A stretch of 64,000 bases of DNA, from positions 34,313 through 98,312 of the forward strand of contig NC_018253.1 of NCBI RefSeq assembly GCF_000227135.1, written 5' to 3'. A program made the translations under genes and the position numbers. This stretch comes from Leishmania donovani (lineage: Eukaryota; Euglenozoa; Kinetoplastea; Trypanosomatida; Trypanosomatidae). Positions 27,156-37,172 of this stretch are shown here, one piece after another. Each line of letters opens with the position of its first letter. Within the stretch, counting starts at the first letter, position 1. Under the pieces are notes generated by a model. That model did not search any database and had not been told where the DNA came from. It was given only the letters and a program-made list of their open reading frames with translations.

Positions 27156-30100
27156 TCAAGCGCGTCGCAGCTCGGACACACGCAGGCTCGAGACACGGAG
27201 GTCATCCGCAGCAGCGGGAGCAGCACCGGCTCGAGCACCACCAAAGCCGAGGGATGTCCTTCGCAAGATCGCAAGCATTTCCCGGCCGTGTAGCCGAATC
27301 ACCTCATCATGCAGGTCCGTCTCCGCCGCGGCGCTCATCGCGGGCGCCGTCACGCTCGTGTTGCCTTCTACGTGAGGCCGCCCGCGATATGAAGACATGG
27401 CCGACGCTAGCGTTTGGAGGTTGTTGATGTCCAGCTCCGATAGCACGAGCAGCGTGGCGTCGGAGGGGTGGCACAGCGACGCGACGATTTTGCCCAATGC
27501 CGCAGCGCAAGCCGCCTTCGCCATCTCGTGCCGTGATAGTCGAAACACGTCCCGGCACAGGTCGCAGATTGCGGAAACGGGAACGCGGGGCTGCATAGCC
27601 AGCGCGTAGGTGCCTATAAAATGCAGGGCAGCCACCTGTACGAATGCGTCTTCCGTGCTGCGGCAGAGGGCGACGAGAACATCGTACAGGGATGTGTGAT
27701 GCTTGCGCCGCAGTGAGTCGTCGAGGTTGCGCAGCGTGAGGTCGTCCTCATCGTAGTCCGTCCACGACAGGAGAACGTCGAGCACACGCACGCGAAGGCG
27801 GCATATTCGCGACGCGGCAGCCGCCTGCGTGGCGACAGTGTACTCTGCTGAAGCCGACAACCATGGCGGCAGGTGATCCTCCGCTAGCACAGACCACATC
27901 ACGTCCGCCATGTAGGTCGAGTCCTTGGAGTCGAAGCGGTACATTCCCAGCCAAGCTACGCAGTGAACGGCGCGCACCGCGGCGCCGACATCGTCTGCCT
28001 CGCAGAGCACGCGCACGAGGAGTTGCAGTAGGCGCTGGGTGGTGTCGTACAGGGGCTGCGGATCGGTCACCTCAAAGACCACATCGTCGACGCCGTGGGC
28101 AAGCTTCGCGAGAGTAACGGCAACGTCGATCGCGGCGCGGCTATCCAGCGCCGCCCGAAGTTTCTCCGCCAGCTGCTCCCACTCCGCGCGAACTGCAGTG
28201 ATCGCTTCGCCCTGTCTGTGCTGCTTGTCGTACGAGAGCTGCTCCACCGCCTCGCAAGACGCCAGGTGCTCCTCGATGCGCTCGAGAAAGGCGCCCAGCG
28301 CTTGCTGAACGCGGGCGGTGAGCGACAACTGCGCGCCATCAGTGGAAACGACTGAATGCCAGGCCCCACCACGCGGCGTGGGCGTGTTCAACTGCGTGAG
28401 AGACGCGAGGATTTTGCGACTGCACCGTTGCAGGCGAGATAGATTTTGCCACCGCTCCGCACGAGTGTCGCCGCCGCCGAGGTGCACCTCGACGCTGGAA
28501 GCTGCAAGAAGGTGCTCCACCAGCCCCAGAGCCCACCGGTACAGAGCGCCCGAGAGCGCGAGCATGCGGCCCAGCAGCTCCAGCGTGGAGGCGAGAGACG
28601 CTCCACGGGAACCAAAGAGAGCCTCTGGTGTTGCCTCCAATGAAAGGCGTTCCAGCAGAGCAATCAGCGGGGACGTGTCGTTCTCCGTTGTTGGTGCACT
28701 GACGAGCAATTTCGTTTCCGTCAGCCGTGGCGCCGGCGACACAGTCAGGTTCTCCACACCGGCAGCAAAGAGCTCCAGGTGGCATGCCTCCACCATGACA
28801 TCCACGCATGTGTGCACGAAGTCAGGTGTGGTGGCGGCGACATCCAGCAGCAACCACTGCAGGCCAGTAACAAGACGCTCACGCCCACAAACGTCCCTTG
28901 TGTAGCGCAGACGCGGCTGCGCAGCGTTTCCTGGCAGGTAACAGTGAGCACGTGCCTCGCCGCACGCGTTCACCAAGGCGCGTGCGCATAGGTCGTAGAG
29001 GGACGGGCTTGATAGAAGCTCCGAAAAGAGGCTCCGCAGTGTCGCGGGCAAGGAAGGTGAGACAAACTGCGCCGCATTACCGTCGCCGTCACAGCTGCGA
29101 GCGAGCACAGCACAGATATTCAAAAGCCCGGCAGCAGTAGCGGGAAGCACGTGCGCCATGACCCCGCTTCCAGCGCCCGACGATACCCCTTTGATGAGCG
29201 ACCCCAGGCGAAGGAGCGCTGCGATGGCGTCGTCCTCCACGACATCGGTGTCGCTGCGCAGGGATAGGCACCCAAATCCAGGCGAGAGCACAAACTTGTT
29301 TGTGTAGAAGAGCTGCCGATAGGAGCGCGCAAAGTCGTGTTTGTCGCGGGGTGGGAGCCGCACCAGGGCATTGAGCAGCATTGTTAGGGCGAGATGCAGG
29401 CGCTGCTCTAGGGTTTCGGCGGGCAGTCGCAGACGCGCTGCATCGAGGCGAGCCAGGAAACGAGGCCGAGCCGCAGTACGCGATGCTGACGAAACAGCTA
29501 AGGTGGCGTCTGCGTGCTCCTCGAGGAGCGCAAGCAGCTGCGGAGCGAGCAGCCGCACTTGGTCCTCGACTGACAAGGCCGTCGTCACATGTGTCACGAC
29601 AACTTCCGCAGCGCATTCTTCCTCGCCCGCTGCCGAAAAGGGGCTACGGTAGCCAAGAGACTCGCCCAGCTGCTGCGGCTGCTGCTGCTGCCACAACGTG
29701 AAAACCGGCGATGTCAGCAGCTGCACCAGCAACTGCGCTGCCTCACCGGTCATCTCAGTCGTCACCCTGTCGTTCAGCAGAAGCACGCGAAGCAGCGCTC
29801 GCACACCGTTAGCCCGCGTAAGCACGAGACCGTTCAACGTATCCCTGAGGAGCCGCTTTTGACAGGCGAAACGTTCTTGCGAAAACAAGTCAGCGGCGAT
29901 GTGGTTCTCAGTCAGGCTCGGGCCCTGTCGCTCCCGGGGAGGGTCGGCAGTTGTTGACAGAGTTGTGGTCGTTGCCCGTGGCGCGCCCGACACCCCTGGA
30001 TCGAGCAGAGGGTAGAGCGCCTGCAGCACAATGTGCAAGGGAAGGGCTGCACTGGCCCAGCACATGTACAGAAAGACGCGTCCGCAAAATCGGCGTTGCT

Positions 30101-30539
30101 CGGCGCTGATGTAAACGCTAGATGCATTGGCCTCGTTTTGTGCCTCTTCGCACGCAGGCGGGGTCGAGGTTACAATGTAGGTGGCAGGCAGCGACGCCGG
30201 ATCCAGCAGATACACACAGGCGGCCAGCACATCCTGTGTGTAGGTGGTCATGACAAACCGCGCCTCAGCCGAAGCAGCTGGACGCGCATCCGGCGAAGGC
30301 GCTGAGCCGGCGCCCGGTGGCAACTGGGATGGGATATGCAACTTGGCAACAAAGAAAGGCAGGTAGAAGTCTCGGTAGAGTTGGTAGAGCCGGGTGTACA
30401 CGATCATCTCCGTCTGTGGGCTGTCGTCGAGGAGAGCGGACCGCAGGTGCTCACGCAGCTGGAGCACACCCTCGTGAATGTGGCTCAGGTGGACGACAGA
30501 GAGTTGATCAGCATACCTCGCGCTGGAGCTTGTGTCCAT
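27156..30539 (-). CDS. Large helical-repeat protein, possibly TANGO6/RTP1-like
   Basis: The protein has 1127 residues and starts at ATG 30539 (MDTSSSARYA). It is almost entirely alpha-helical in pattern, with repeating Leu/Ala-rich helix pairs of HEAT/armadillo type and no catalytic motif, signal peptide or clear membrane segment. Near the C-terminus the block YDVLVALCRSTEDAFVQVAALHFIGTYAL (over two lines of helix) resembles the LxDxDxxVxLxAIxxLaaLa pattern of the RTP1_C1 domain. It is followed by a second short helix block (HEMAKAACAAALGKIVASL) where RTP1_C2 would lie. Length agrees with human TANGO6 (about 1090). RTP1/TANGO6 proteins help assemble and import RNA polymerase II. This assignment is weak; the protein-coding call is firm. 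Confidence 0.85.
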   Translation of the reverse strand: MDTSSSARYADQLSVVHLSHIHEGVLQLREHLRSALLDDSPQTEMIVYTRLYQLYRDFYLPFFVAKLHIPSQLPPGAGSAPSPDARPAASAEARFVMTTYTQDVLAACVYLLDPASLPATYIVTSTPPACEEAQNEANASSVYISAEQRRFCGRVFLYMCWASAALPLHIVLQALYPLLDPGVSGAPRATTTTLSTTADPPRERQGPSLTENHIAADLFSQERFACQKRLLRDTLNGLVLTRANGVRALLRVLLLNDRVTTEMTGEAAQLLVQLLTSPVFTLWQQQQPQQLGESLGYRSPFSAAGEEECAAEVVVTHVTTALSVEDQVRLLAPQLLALLEEHADATLAVSSASRTAARPRFLARLDAARLRLPAETLEQRLHLALTMLLNALVRLPPRDKHDFARSYRQLFYTNKFVLSPGFGCLSLRSDTDVVEDDAIAALLRLGSLIKGVSSGAGSGVMAHVLPATAAGLLNICAVLARSCDGDGNAAQFVSPSLPATLRSLFSELLSSPSLYDLCARALVNACGEARAHCYLPGNAAQPRLRYTRDVCGRERLVTGLQWLLLDVAATTPDFVHTCVDVMVEACHLELFAAGVENLTVSPAPRLTETKLLVSAPTTENDTSPLIALLERLSLEATPEALFGSRGASLASTLELLGRMLALSGALYRWALGLVEHLLAASSVEVHLGGGDTRAERWQNLSRLQRCSRKILASLTQLNTPTPRGGAWHSVVSTDGAQLSLTARVQQALGAFLERIEEHLASCEAVEQLSYDKQHRQGEAITAVRAEWEQLAEKLRAALDSRAAIDVAVTLAKLAHGVDDVVFEVTDPQPLYDTTQRLLQLLVRVLCEADDVGAAVRAVHCVAWLGMYRFDSKDSTYMADVMWSVLAEDHLPPWLSASAEYTVATQAAAASRICRLRVRVLDVLLSWTDYDEDDLTLRNLDDSLRRKHHTSLYDVLVALCRSTEDAFVQVAALHFIGTYALAMQPRVPVSAICDLCRDVFRLSRHEMAKAACAAALGKIVASLCHPSDATLLVLSELDINNLQTLASAMSSYRGRPHVEGNTSVTAPAMSAAAETDLHDEVIRLHGREMLAILRRTSLGFGGARAGAAPAAADDLRVSSLRVSELRRA

Positions 30540-31032
30540 CGCTCTGTGGCACCTTGTCCATCAGCCACGAGACTCCTATCTAATACGTAAGAGGGTGGTG
30601 AACCGAAAGAATGCAGAGAAGAGCGATCAGGCGGGAAAGAAATGCAGAGGCAACTACGCAGGCAGTGGAAGTGAAGCGCACAGGCACAAGCCGCGGTGAT
30701 GGGGAGCCGCGTCTGCGCCTGCCATGGCCAAGTAGGGGGGGGGGGCAGTAGAAGGGCACGGCGTCCGCTTCGTGACTGTATCGAGCGGTGCACGAGCTAT
30801 TCTTTTTTGCGGTGATCACTCCAAGAAGTAGGCGGAGGCGCGGATCGACGACGCCCCTCACAAACTATCATGCGTGTTCTTTTGCGCAAGCAAAAGAGGG
30901 CGATCAGCAAAGCACTCCGCCTCTGCCGACTCGCCCAACTGTGGGTTGGGGCTCCGACTCGTTCCAGGCGGACACGGCACACATGCGCACGCACGCGCCA
31001 GCACATCCGAGCACACGACCGCCTGGGCCCTC
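30540..31032. other. Intergenic region, no gene seen
   Basis: About 0.5 kb with an 11-base G-run near 30736-30746 on the plus strand. Nothing else notable. Confidence 0.55.
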
Positions 31033-33057
31033 TTAGCCTGCAACACAGCGGCAGCTTTCCTCCTCCTCACGCAGCCCCACCAAATCCTCAGGCCATACCT
31101 TCGGAATCAGCTCGAGGCCAGCCGCGGTGTAGAGGCGCGTCGGGTCCTCCTTCGTGCTCACCTGCAGCGCGCAAAGATCGTCGAAGCGGCCCTCCTCATC
31201 GAACATTGTACAGAGCGCCTTCCAGTAGGGGTAGCTTCGGTGTCGAACCGAAACCCGTGCATGCTCGCCTGCTAGTCGACGTGCCTCCACCACGTACGGC
31301 ACCATCTTGTCCGCCATTAGTAGCTGGACAGACGTCACCATGTCCTTGTAGACGCGAGGAATGCCCACTAGAGGCACCAGTGACGGGTTCGCCGGCTCGC
31401 GTCGTAGCAGGTAGGCAAGGATAGCGCCCTCCTCTTCCCAGTTGGTGGCTAAGAAGCTGCGCGTGAAGGCGTCGAAGCCCATCGGGGAGAATGTGACGAG
31501 CGAGCACAGCTCCAGCAGCTCTCCGAGGCACTGAAGGGGAAAGATGAGCGATGCGCACAGGTACGTGCAAACGCTGGCCTGCGACGATGCCGACGTCTTC
31601 GTTGCTGACAACGTCGTCTTTCGCGCTACCTCGTCCATCACTGTCTTCAGCTTTCGGCGGCGCCGCTGCCAGTGCGGGCTGTTGGCGCCGAAGGCACCGT
31701 GGCCAAAGCAGCACTCCCCCAGTCCCGGCACCTCGCCCATCAGAAGGGGGAGCAGAAGTTGTAAAACGACCTTGTGCATGGGCGGCGCTCCGTCCAGTTC
31801 CCGGCCATGGATCTTGTCCAGCTTCCGAACCGCACCCAACGCAAGATGAGCCACGGCGTTGCTCCTTGCGTAGTTTGGGAAGATGGCTTTGCCGCCGCTG
31901 CGGTACACATCTGCGAGTAAGTACCAATCCGACTCCTCCAATTCGTCCAGCCTACTCAGGGCCTGGTCGCGCCACTGCGCACTCGTGGCGTACCAGCCTA
32001 CCAGTGACGCCGTCTGCCGTGCCGCCACGCGTGTCTCTTCGAAGGCCTGCTTGTGCACCGCCAGCAGCTCGCGCACCTTCAGCAGCTGCTGCCGCATCGA
32101 CTCAGACGTGACGTGCTGGTCGTACAATGCGCTAAAGAGGGTGTCGTTGCGGTCTAGCAAGTTCCAAAGAAGGAGGCGAGCGTACGGGGAGAGGCCCTTG
32201 AGGGAGCCGTACGCGTCCAGGTGCGTTGCGAGCACCACGTACGCGCGGTGCAGCAGTTCGTCATCCACCACGAAGTCGTCTGCCGCGAAGCCGGCCGCCT
32301 TCTTGGGCAAGGAAAAGATGCGGTACTCGTCTAGCGCCGGCTTGCGCTTCTTGGGTTCCGAAAGCTGGATTACCGTGTTCACCTCGGGATGCGGGTGGAA
32401 CAGCGGAAGCACCACCTCGAACCCGGCACGCTTGCGCGAGTGCTCCTCCTCCGAGCGCTTGTCGCCCTCGTAGCGCGCCGGCATTGGCATCACCAACGAC
32501 GCTCGCTCACTGTACGAGTAGCCCTGCACGTCTTCCTCGAGGAGCAGCTCGGCGAAGTAGCTCGCCAACGGGCCGAACTCGGCCTCAGGAAAACCCTGCT
32601 CCTCCAGGAGGCGCTGCAGAGACCGGCAGAGCGCCACGGTCCCACCGTCGGCAGCATCCCTCACGCACTTTTGCAGCACTGCCACGAAGGCCTCAGCATA
32701 CACTTTAAATCTAGTGGCGGACTGCGCGCGCTCCTCCTCTGTGAGCTGCCGCTTGGCAACGGTCCAAATCACATCTATGGAGGACGCAAAGCTGGCCAGG
32801 ATGGCGGGCCGCGCCTCCGGTGCGGCCTTCACGAGCGCCAGGCAGACACCGTGGATCTCGTGCATGAGACGGTAGAAGAGTACGATGCTCACATCGTTCC
32901 ACACAAACCCGCCAAAGTTGGTAGCACCGTCAGAATTCTGCGAGGACGGCGATGTTGACAGACTTGGCGGCGTGGCAGCGACGGCGGTGGCGATGGTTTC
33001 CGCGGCATCACCTGCCGACGCGGCCGCAGCACTCTCACGGTTATGTTTGCGCGACAT
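31033..33057 (-). CDS. Protein of unknown function, 674 residues
   Basis: The start is taken at MSRKHNRESA (33057). The frame is open further upstream, but that part translates into His/Thr/Pro-rich sequence typical of spacer. The first 50 residues are Ala/Ser/Thr-rich and disordered. The remainder is strongly helical (for example VVLATHLDAYGSLKGLSPYARLLLWNLLDRND in two halves) with a basic loop (PHWQRRRRKLKTVMDE). It has no membrane segments, no CxxC pairs and no nucleotide-binding motif. Overall composition and long continuous frame support a real gene. I do not recognise the family. Confidence 0.8.
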   Translation of the reverse strand: MSRKHNRESAAAASAGDAAETIATAVAATPPSLSTSPSSQNSDGATNFGGFVWNDVSIVLFYRLMHEIHGVCLALVKAAPEARPAILASFASSIDVIWTVAKRQLTEEERAQSATRFKVYAEAFVAVLQKCVRDAADGGTVALCRSLQRLLEEQGFPEAEFGPLASYFAELLLEEDVQGYSYSERASLVMPMPARYEGDKRSEEEHSRKRAGFEVVLPLFHPHPEVNTVIQLSEPKKRKPALDEYRIFSLPKKAAGFAADDFVVDDELLHRAYVVLATHLDAYGSLKGLSPYARLLLWNLLDRNDTLFSALYDQHVTSESMRQQLLKVRELLAVHKQAFEETRVAARQTASLVGWYATSAQWRDQALSRLDELEESDWYLLADVYRSGGKAIFPNYARSNAVAHLALGAVRKLDKIHGRELDGAPPMHKVVLQLLLPLLMGEVPGLGECCFGHGAFGANSPHWQRRRRKLKTVMDEVARKTTLSATKTSASSQASVCTYLCASLIFPLQCLGELLELCSLVTFSPMGFDAFTRSFLATNWEEEGAILAYLLRREPANPSLVPLVGIPRVYKDMVTSVQLLMADKMVPYVVEARRLAGEHARVSVRHRSYPYWKALCTMFDEEGRFDDLCALQVSTKEDPTRLYTAAGLELIPKVWPEDLVGLREEEESCRCVAG

Positions 33058-33772
33058 GATGTCAAGCAGATTAGGTTTGGCTGCACTCACGATGTGTTCG
33101 CTATCCGTGTATCCGTGTATCTCTGTGTGTGTGTGTATGTGTTGGGGGGGGGGAGGGGTGCAGAGGAGAAGACGCGGGGAGGGAAGTGAGGGAACAAAGC
33201 CCGCTGAGAGTGTCTTATAGAGTCCAGCGGGCTGATGTACTGCAGGCGGCGGCATCGACGCTCCTGTTGTTGGCTGTCTCTCTCCGCTCTACGCTCCCAG
33301 CTTTCACCGATGACTGAGGCCGCCTCACAACAGCGTGAAGCAAAGGGGCACTCGCGCTGAGAGAGCGAGATCGACGAAGAAGAGAATAAGGTGGGGCCAA
33401 AGCCGCAGCCGTCATCGATTTCGCCGTGCAGCCGGGCGGGGTAAAGGGGGGCTGGCTTATCCTGCCCCCGCCCCTTCCTCGATTGCATGTACCACACGTG
33501 CCTGTGGCGTCCACTGAAGGGCAGTGGTGAAACTAGAAGAGCGACATCTTGTCAGCCCAAGGAGGGAAGGAGGAGCGGGCGGCAACTATCCGCGCGCATT
33601 GGCGAGTTGCTCGTCTTTGAGGAGCGGGGCCACCGTATTAAGCGGTTATGCAATCACAGAAAGCCAACCACAGCAAAAACTGTGAAGGTTAGCAACCCAA
33701 TCACCCACCCCCTGGCGTCGGCGGCTGTGTGGTGGATAGGATAGGATAGGAGCAGCAGCACAAGTAGAGCAA

Positions 33773-33788
33773 GCAGCAGCAGCAGCAG
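33773..33788. repeat. (GCA)n trinucleotide repeat
   Basis: Five GCA units and a partial one, in the Der GTPase 3'UTR or spacer. A related AGCAGCAGCA run lies just left at 33751-33760. Confidence 0.9.
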
Positions 33789-33888
33789 TGACTACATCCA
33801 CGTGTGTGCATAGGTCTTTAGCTTGGTGTGCATGCGCGTCAGAGGAAGTCCTACCGCCCTCGCCCTGCGCAACTCAACTCCACATGCG

Positions 33889-33916
33889 CACACACACACA
33901 CATATATATATATATA
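33889..33916. repeat. (AC)n-(AT)n compound microsatellite
   Basis: A CA run passes directly into a TA run. It is located shortly downstream of the Der GTPase stop codon on the transcribed strand. Confidence 0.92.
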
Positions 33917-33969
33917 CTCCACGTTCAGCCGACCAACATGAGGGAGACGAGGAAGACGGCGGGGAGAGC

Positions 33970-35787
33970 TTAGATGTAGTCCGGATTGGAGTCTTTCACC
34001 TCCTGCACGAGCCGCAGTGGCACGCCGCGGAAGCCGAATTCCTCGGTGATGGCGTTCTTCATCATCTCCTGCAGTGCCTTGGGCAGCTGACTCTCCTCCT
34101 TCTTTGTCTGCAGCTGCAAGAGGAAGGTGGGCGGACGGGTGCTGATCTGCGTAATGCGTCCAACTCGTGCCACGTGGTACGGGATGATTACGGACTTCTC
34201 CAATTTGCGCCAGAACTTGGTCAGCTCCGAACGTCGCACGCGCTTGTTCCACGTGTCGTACAGCTCCAGCACCTGGTCCATGAGCAAGGTCAGGTTCATG
34301 CCAGTGTGCGCAGAGACGACCACCGCGTTGCTGTACTTCACCTCCTGCACCTGCCGCTTGATCTTGAAGTCGATGGCCTCGGCGGTGGCGCTTTGGTCGA
34401 GCACCGCGTCCCACTTGTTCGCGCACAGCACGAACGGGCGGCCCTCTTGGGCGACCTTGTGCAGGATGGACATGTCGTACTTGTTCGGGTGACCCTCGGT
34501 GGCGTCAAACACCACAATCACCACGTGCGCGTAGCGAATCTCGTTCAGCGAGAGGCTATGGATGCGGCTGAGAAACTCGCGGTCAGTGCGGTACCGCTGA
34601 CGCGCCAGCCCGGCCGTGTCGATGAGCTTCAGCTTCCTCCCCTTGTACGTGCATGCGATTTCGATGGGGTCGCGGGTCGTGTTCGACTCGTCAGCGGCGC
34701 GGTTTCGCTCGTAGCCGACGAGGCGGTTCACCAGGCTTGTCTTGCCGCTGTTCGTGCGACCGACGATGGCCACGCGGATGTACCGGTCGGTGCAGTTGCG
34801 ATCGCGAATCTCCTCCATGGCCGCCTCGTCACCGGCCATGGCGAGATCCTCGATATCCCAGTCGTTCTCCACTTTGCGCATCGCGTGAATGTGGTAGAGC
34901 GGCTCGAGCAAGGCCGACAGCGCATCGAGGCCCTCCCGCTTGCGAGCCGAAAACGGGACGGCTTTGCCGAGGCCGAGGCGGTTGTACGCGTCCAGTACGA
35001 GAGACTCCTCCTCCTCCGGCACGAGGTCCATCTTGTTGACCAACAGGCACGCTGGCATCTTCTTGGCTGCCAGGTACTGGATCAGGTCGTGCTCCTCCGC
35101 AGACACGTCCTCGTCCACAGCGGTGACGAAGATCGCGGCGTCCGCCGTCTCAACGGTGCGGAACGCCTCCTCGACCAGCTTGCCACCAATGAGGCCTGGG
35201 GTGTCGATGACGGTGAAGTGCAGGTCGTCTAGCGCCGCGTGCGCCTCCACGCAGTCGCGCGTGATGCCGTTGAAGTCCTTTACAATATTCTTCTTTGCGG
35301 GCATTGTGGGGTCCTGACAGAGCAAGTTGAACAGCGAGGACTTGCCGCTGTTCATGCGGCCGACAATGGCGACGCGAAGACGCTGATCACCCAGAGTCTT
35401 GACCACCGGCGTCCAGCCAGCCACGCGCCGGCGCTGCTCGTCGGTGCGCGCGGCGTCTTCCATGGCAGAGGAGATGTCGTTCAGTCGGCTGCCGGACCGC
35501 TTAACCTCCTCGCGCCAGTTGAAGTGAAGACCGCCCCTGATTTGGGCACGCCGGGGCAGCGCGTTGACAAAGTCATTCGCTCCCGTCGTCGCCGCCGTCG
35601 CTCCAGCAAAGGACGTCGCAGAGGACGACGCGCGCGGAACGGAAGTCGACGCGAAGCCGCGACAGGCGCTGAAGAGAGACAAGGATGGTGACGTGGGGAC
35701 AGTGCTCGAGCTCGGCGACAGGTGACGTGCCCGTGAACCGTTCCATGGTGTGGAAGCAGCTAAAAGCCCGAAACGTGTAAGACGCAT
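33970..35787 (-). CDS. Der/EngA-type double GTPase, probably mitochondrial
   Basis: The protein has 605 residues from MRLTRFGLLA (35787). The first 120 residues are Ser/Ala/Arg-rich with few acids, fitting a mitochondrial presequence. Two complete G domains follow. The first has GRMNSGKSS, a switch I Thr in NGITRD, DTPGL and NKMD. The second has GRTNSGKTS, SNTTRD, DTAGL and NKWD. The C-terminal region (HVARVGRITQISTRPPTFLLQL) is the KH-like domain that contacts rRNA in bacterial Der. Bacterial Der matures the 50S subunit. A trypanosomal mitochondrial EngA homologue has been seen on mitoribosomal large-subunit assembly intermediates (from memory), the likely role here. Confidence 0.93.
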   Translation of the reverse strand: MRLTRFGLLAASTPWNGSRARHLSPSSSTVPTSPSLSLFSACRGFASTSVPRASSSATSFAGATAATTGANDFVNALPRRAQIRGGLHFNWREEVKRSGSRLNDISSAMEDAARTDEQRRRVAGWTPVVKTLGDQRLRVAIVGRMNSGKSSLFNLLCQDPTMPAKKNIVKDFNGITRDCVEAHAALDDLHFTVIDTPGLIGGKLVEEAFRTVETADAAIFVTAVDEDVSAEEHDLIQYLAAKKMPACLLVNKMDLVPEEEESLVLDAYNRLGLGKAVPFSARKREGLDALSALLEPLYHIHAMRKVENDWDIEDLAMAGDEAAMEEIRDRNCTDRYIRVAIVGRTNSGKTSLVNRLVGYERNRAADESNTTRDPIEIACTYKGRKLKLIDTAGLARQRYRTDREFLSRIHSLSLNEIRYAHVVIVVFDATEGHPNKYDMSILHKVAQEGRPFVLCANKWDAVLDQSATAEAIDFKIKRQVQEVKYSNAVVVSAHTGMNLTLLMDQVLELYDTWNKRVRRSELTKFWRKLEKSVIIPYHVARVGRITQISTRPPTFLLQLQTKKEESQLPKALQEMMKNAITEEFGFRGVPLRLVQEVKDSNPDYI

Positions 35788-36563
35788 TGCAGCAGGGCGA
35801 CGCGGAATGGTTGAGTGTTCAGCCGGCGTCTGTGCTGAGACTCGTGTTTGGAGCAGAGAGAACAACAACGAGAGGGGGGCGGGGGGGGGGAGGAGGTCTC
35901 CCTTCATCCCAGAGAACAGAAGATAGAGAAGAGCGGAAAGACAACGGATGATGATGAAGAGCCCACAACGTACACGCACAGATCGAGGGCCTGTGCACGC
36001 TCGGCAGCACAGCACGTCGTTGCGCAGCGCACACACATCGAGCTAGTTCGCACGCGGGTGGAGCATTCACCAGGTAGCGGATGGGTGCGGAGGGGGGAGC
36101 TGAGATGGCAAGGGATGGAGGAGAACGGAGAGAAAGAGACGCCACAGGCGACGCAGTGGAGTCCACGCGTCAGTCCTCTTCCTCTTCGTTGCTTCGGTTT
36201 CTGCTGCCACGGCTGCTCACTTCTGCTTCGGTGGTGGAGGTCTACAGACCACAGTACACCATCAACATCGTGTGCGGCCGTTGTTGTCTGGTATCTTCGC
36301 AATACACCAATGCCCTCCCTTTCTCTCCTACACGTCAGATGCCCTCACGCGCGGCACAGCGAGGGAGGCGGAGGGAGAGGCGCACATGCAAACGAACCGC
36401 AGCCGCTGCGAGGCGGAGAGCCGCCTTCCGTACCTTCCTCCACCCGCTCCTAGACCTCCATCCACCTCCGCAACGTCGCCTTTTTACGACCGTAGGGGAG
36501 AGGGGAGGGATGGGCGAGGGCTGCTCAAGCTGCAGAAAGAGAAAAGAGGAGAGGTCAAGAACA
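35788..36563. other. Intergenic region, no gene seen
   Basis: About 0.8 kb. A G-rich run at about 35874-35893 (polypyrimidine on the transcribed strand) lies 90-105 nt upstream of the Der start and is a reasonable splice tract. Plus-strand frames to 36662 are Arg/Ser/His-rich and not credible. Confidence 0.55.
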
Positions 36564-37172
36564 TCATCCAGCACGCAACGTACACGCTACATAGTTCTTC
36601 AGTTTCGTGGTCAGCATCGCCTTTGTAGCCTCATTTTTCGCCGTCGGCACACACGTCTCTAGGAGATAGGTCGCCGCGTCCTCGTGACCGGGAAGGGCGT
36701 CAAGAACGAGCTGAACTAGCTCTTCGTCGGGCGCCATTTTGCTGAGCTCACGTCGCACCACGGTCACAATGGGACGCCCATCCGTCGGGTCGAAGCAGTT
36801 GACCGACAGCATCGCCTTCACCGCCTCGGTGTCGATGTGGTCACACGCCGTCGTGAAGAGCTCGTCAAGGTGCTCGTCCCGGATGGTGGCAGACGCGTCC
36901 TTCATGAGGTCAAACAGCGAACCCAGTGGGAGAACACGCGAGTGTATGATCGCCGTGCTCACAAGAATGGCGAGCTGGTGGTCGTTCGCATGCTTGGCGA
37001 ACGCCATTGTCGTCGCCGGGTCCCAGCAACGTTCGACAAGGTCGAGAAACATCGTATCGTTCATGTTCTCCCCTACAAACTCGGGCTGCCGGATCAGCTC
37101 CTTCATCTGCTCCAGGTTGTTGTTGCACACGCACTCGTGGAGCTTCGCCTCAAAGGACTGCCGCTGGCCCAT
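36564..37172 (-). CDS. Small helical protein with a myristoylation-type N-terminus
   Basis: The protein has 202 residues from ATG 37172. The N-terminus MGQRQSF fits the N-myristoylation pattern (Gly2 and Ser at position 6). No Cys follows for palmitoylation at position 3, but Cys lies at 14 and 16. The rest is a regular series of helix pairs (NLEQMKELIRQPEFVGE, HLDELFTTACDHIDTEAVKAMLS) similar to degenerate ankyrin or HEAT-like repeats. A membrane-tethered adaptor is possible. No named family was recognised; the even composition and clean start support a real gene. Confidence 0.8.
   Translation of the reverse strand: MGQRQSFEAKLHECVCNNNLEQMKELIRQPEFVGENMNDTMFLDLVERCWDPATTMAFAKHANDHQLAILVSTAIIHSRVLPLGSLFDLMKDASATIRDEHLDELFTTACDHIDTEAVKAMLSVNCFDPTDGRPIVTVVRRELSKMAPDEELVQLVLDALPGHEDAATYLLETCVPTAKNEATKAMLTTKLKNYVACTLRAG

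Larger units (their letters stand above)
33058..33969. other. Intergenic region with clustered microsatellites
   Basis: About 0.9 kb. It has a G-run at 33144-33153, a (GGATA)3-like repeat at about 33734-33750, (GCA)n at 33773-33788, and (AC)n running into (AT)n at 33889-33916. The last lies 50-80 nt downstream of the Der GTPase stop, so in its 3'UTR. No protein-like frame. Confidence 0.65.

Noticed and set aside
33823..35232. 469-codon plus-strand frame opposite the Der GTPase
   Set aside because: It mirrors the GTPase coding sequence and has no independent family match. Similar shadows lie opposite Nfu1 (14662-15822), SIR2 and VPS52.
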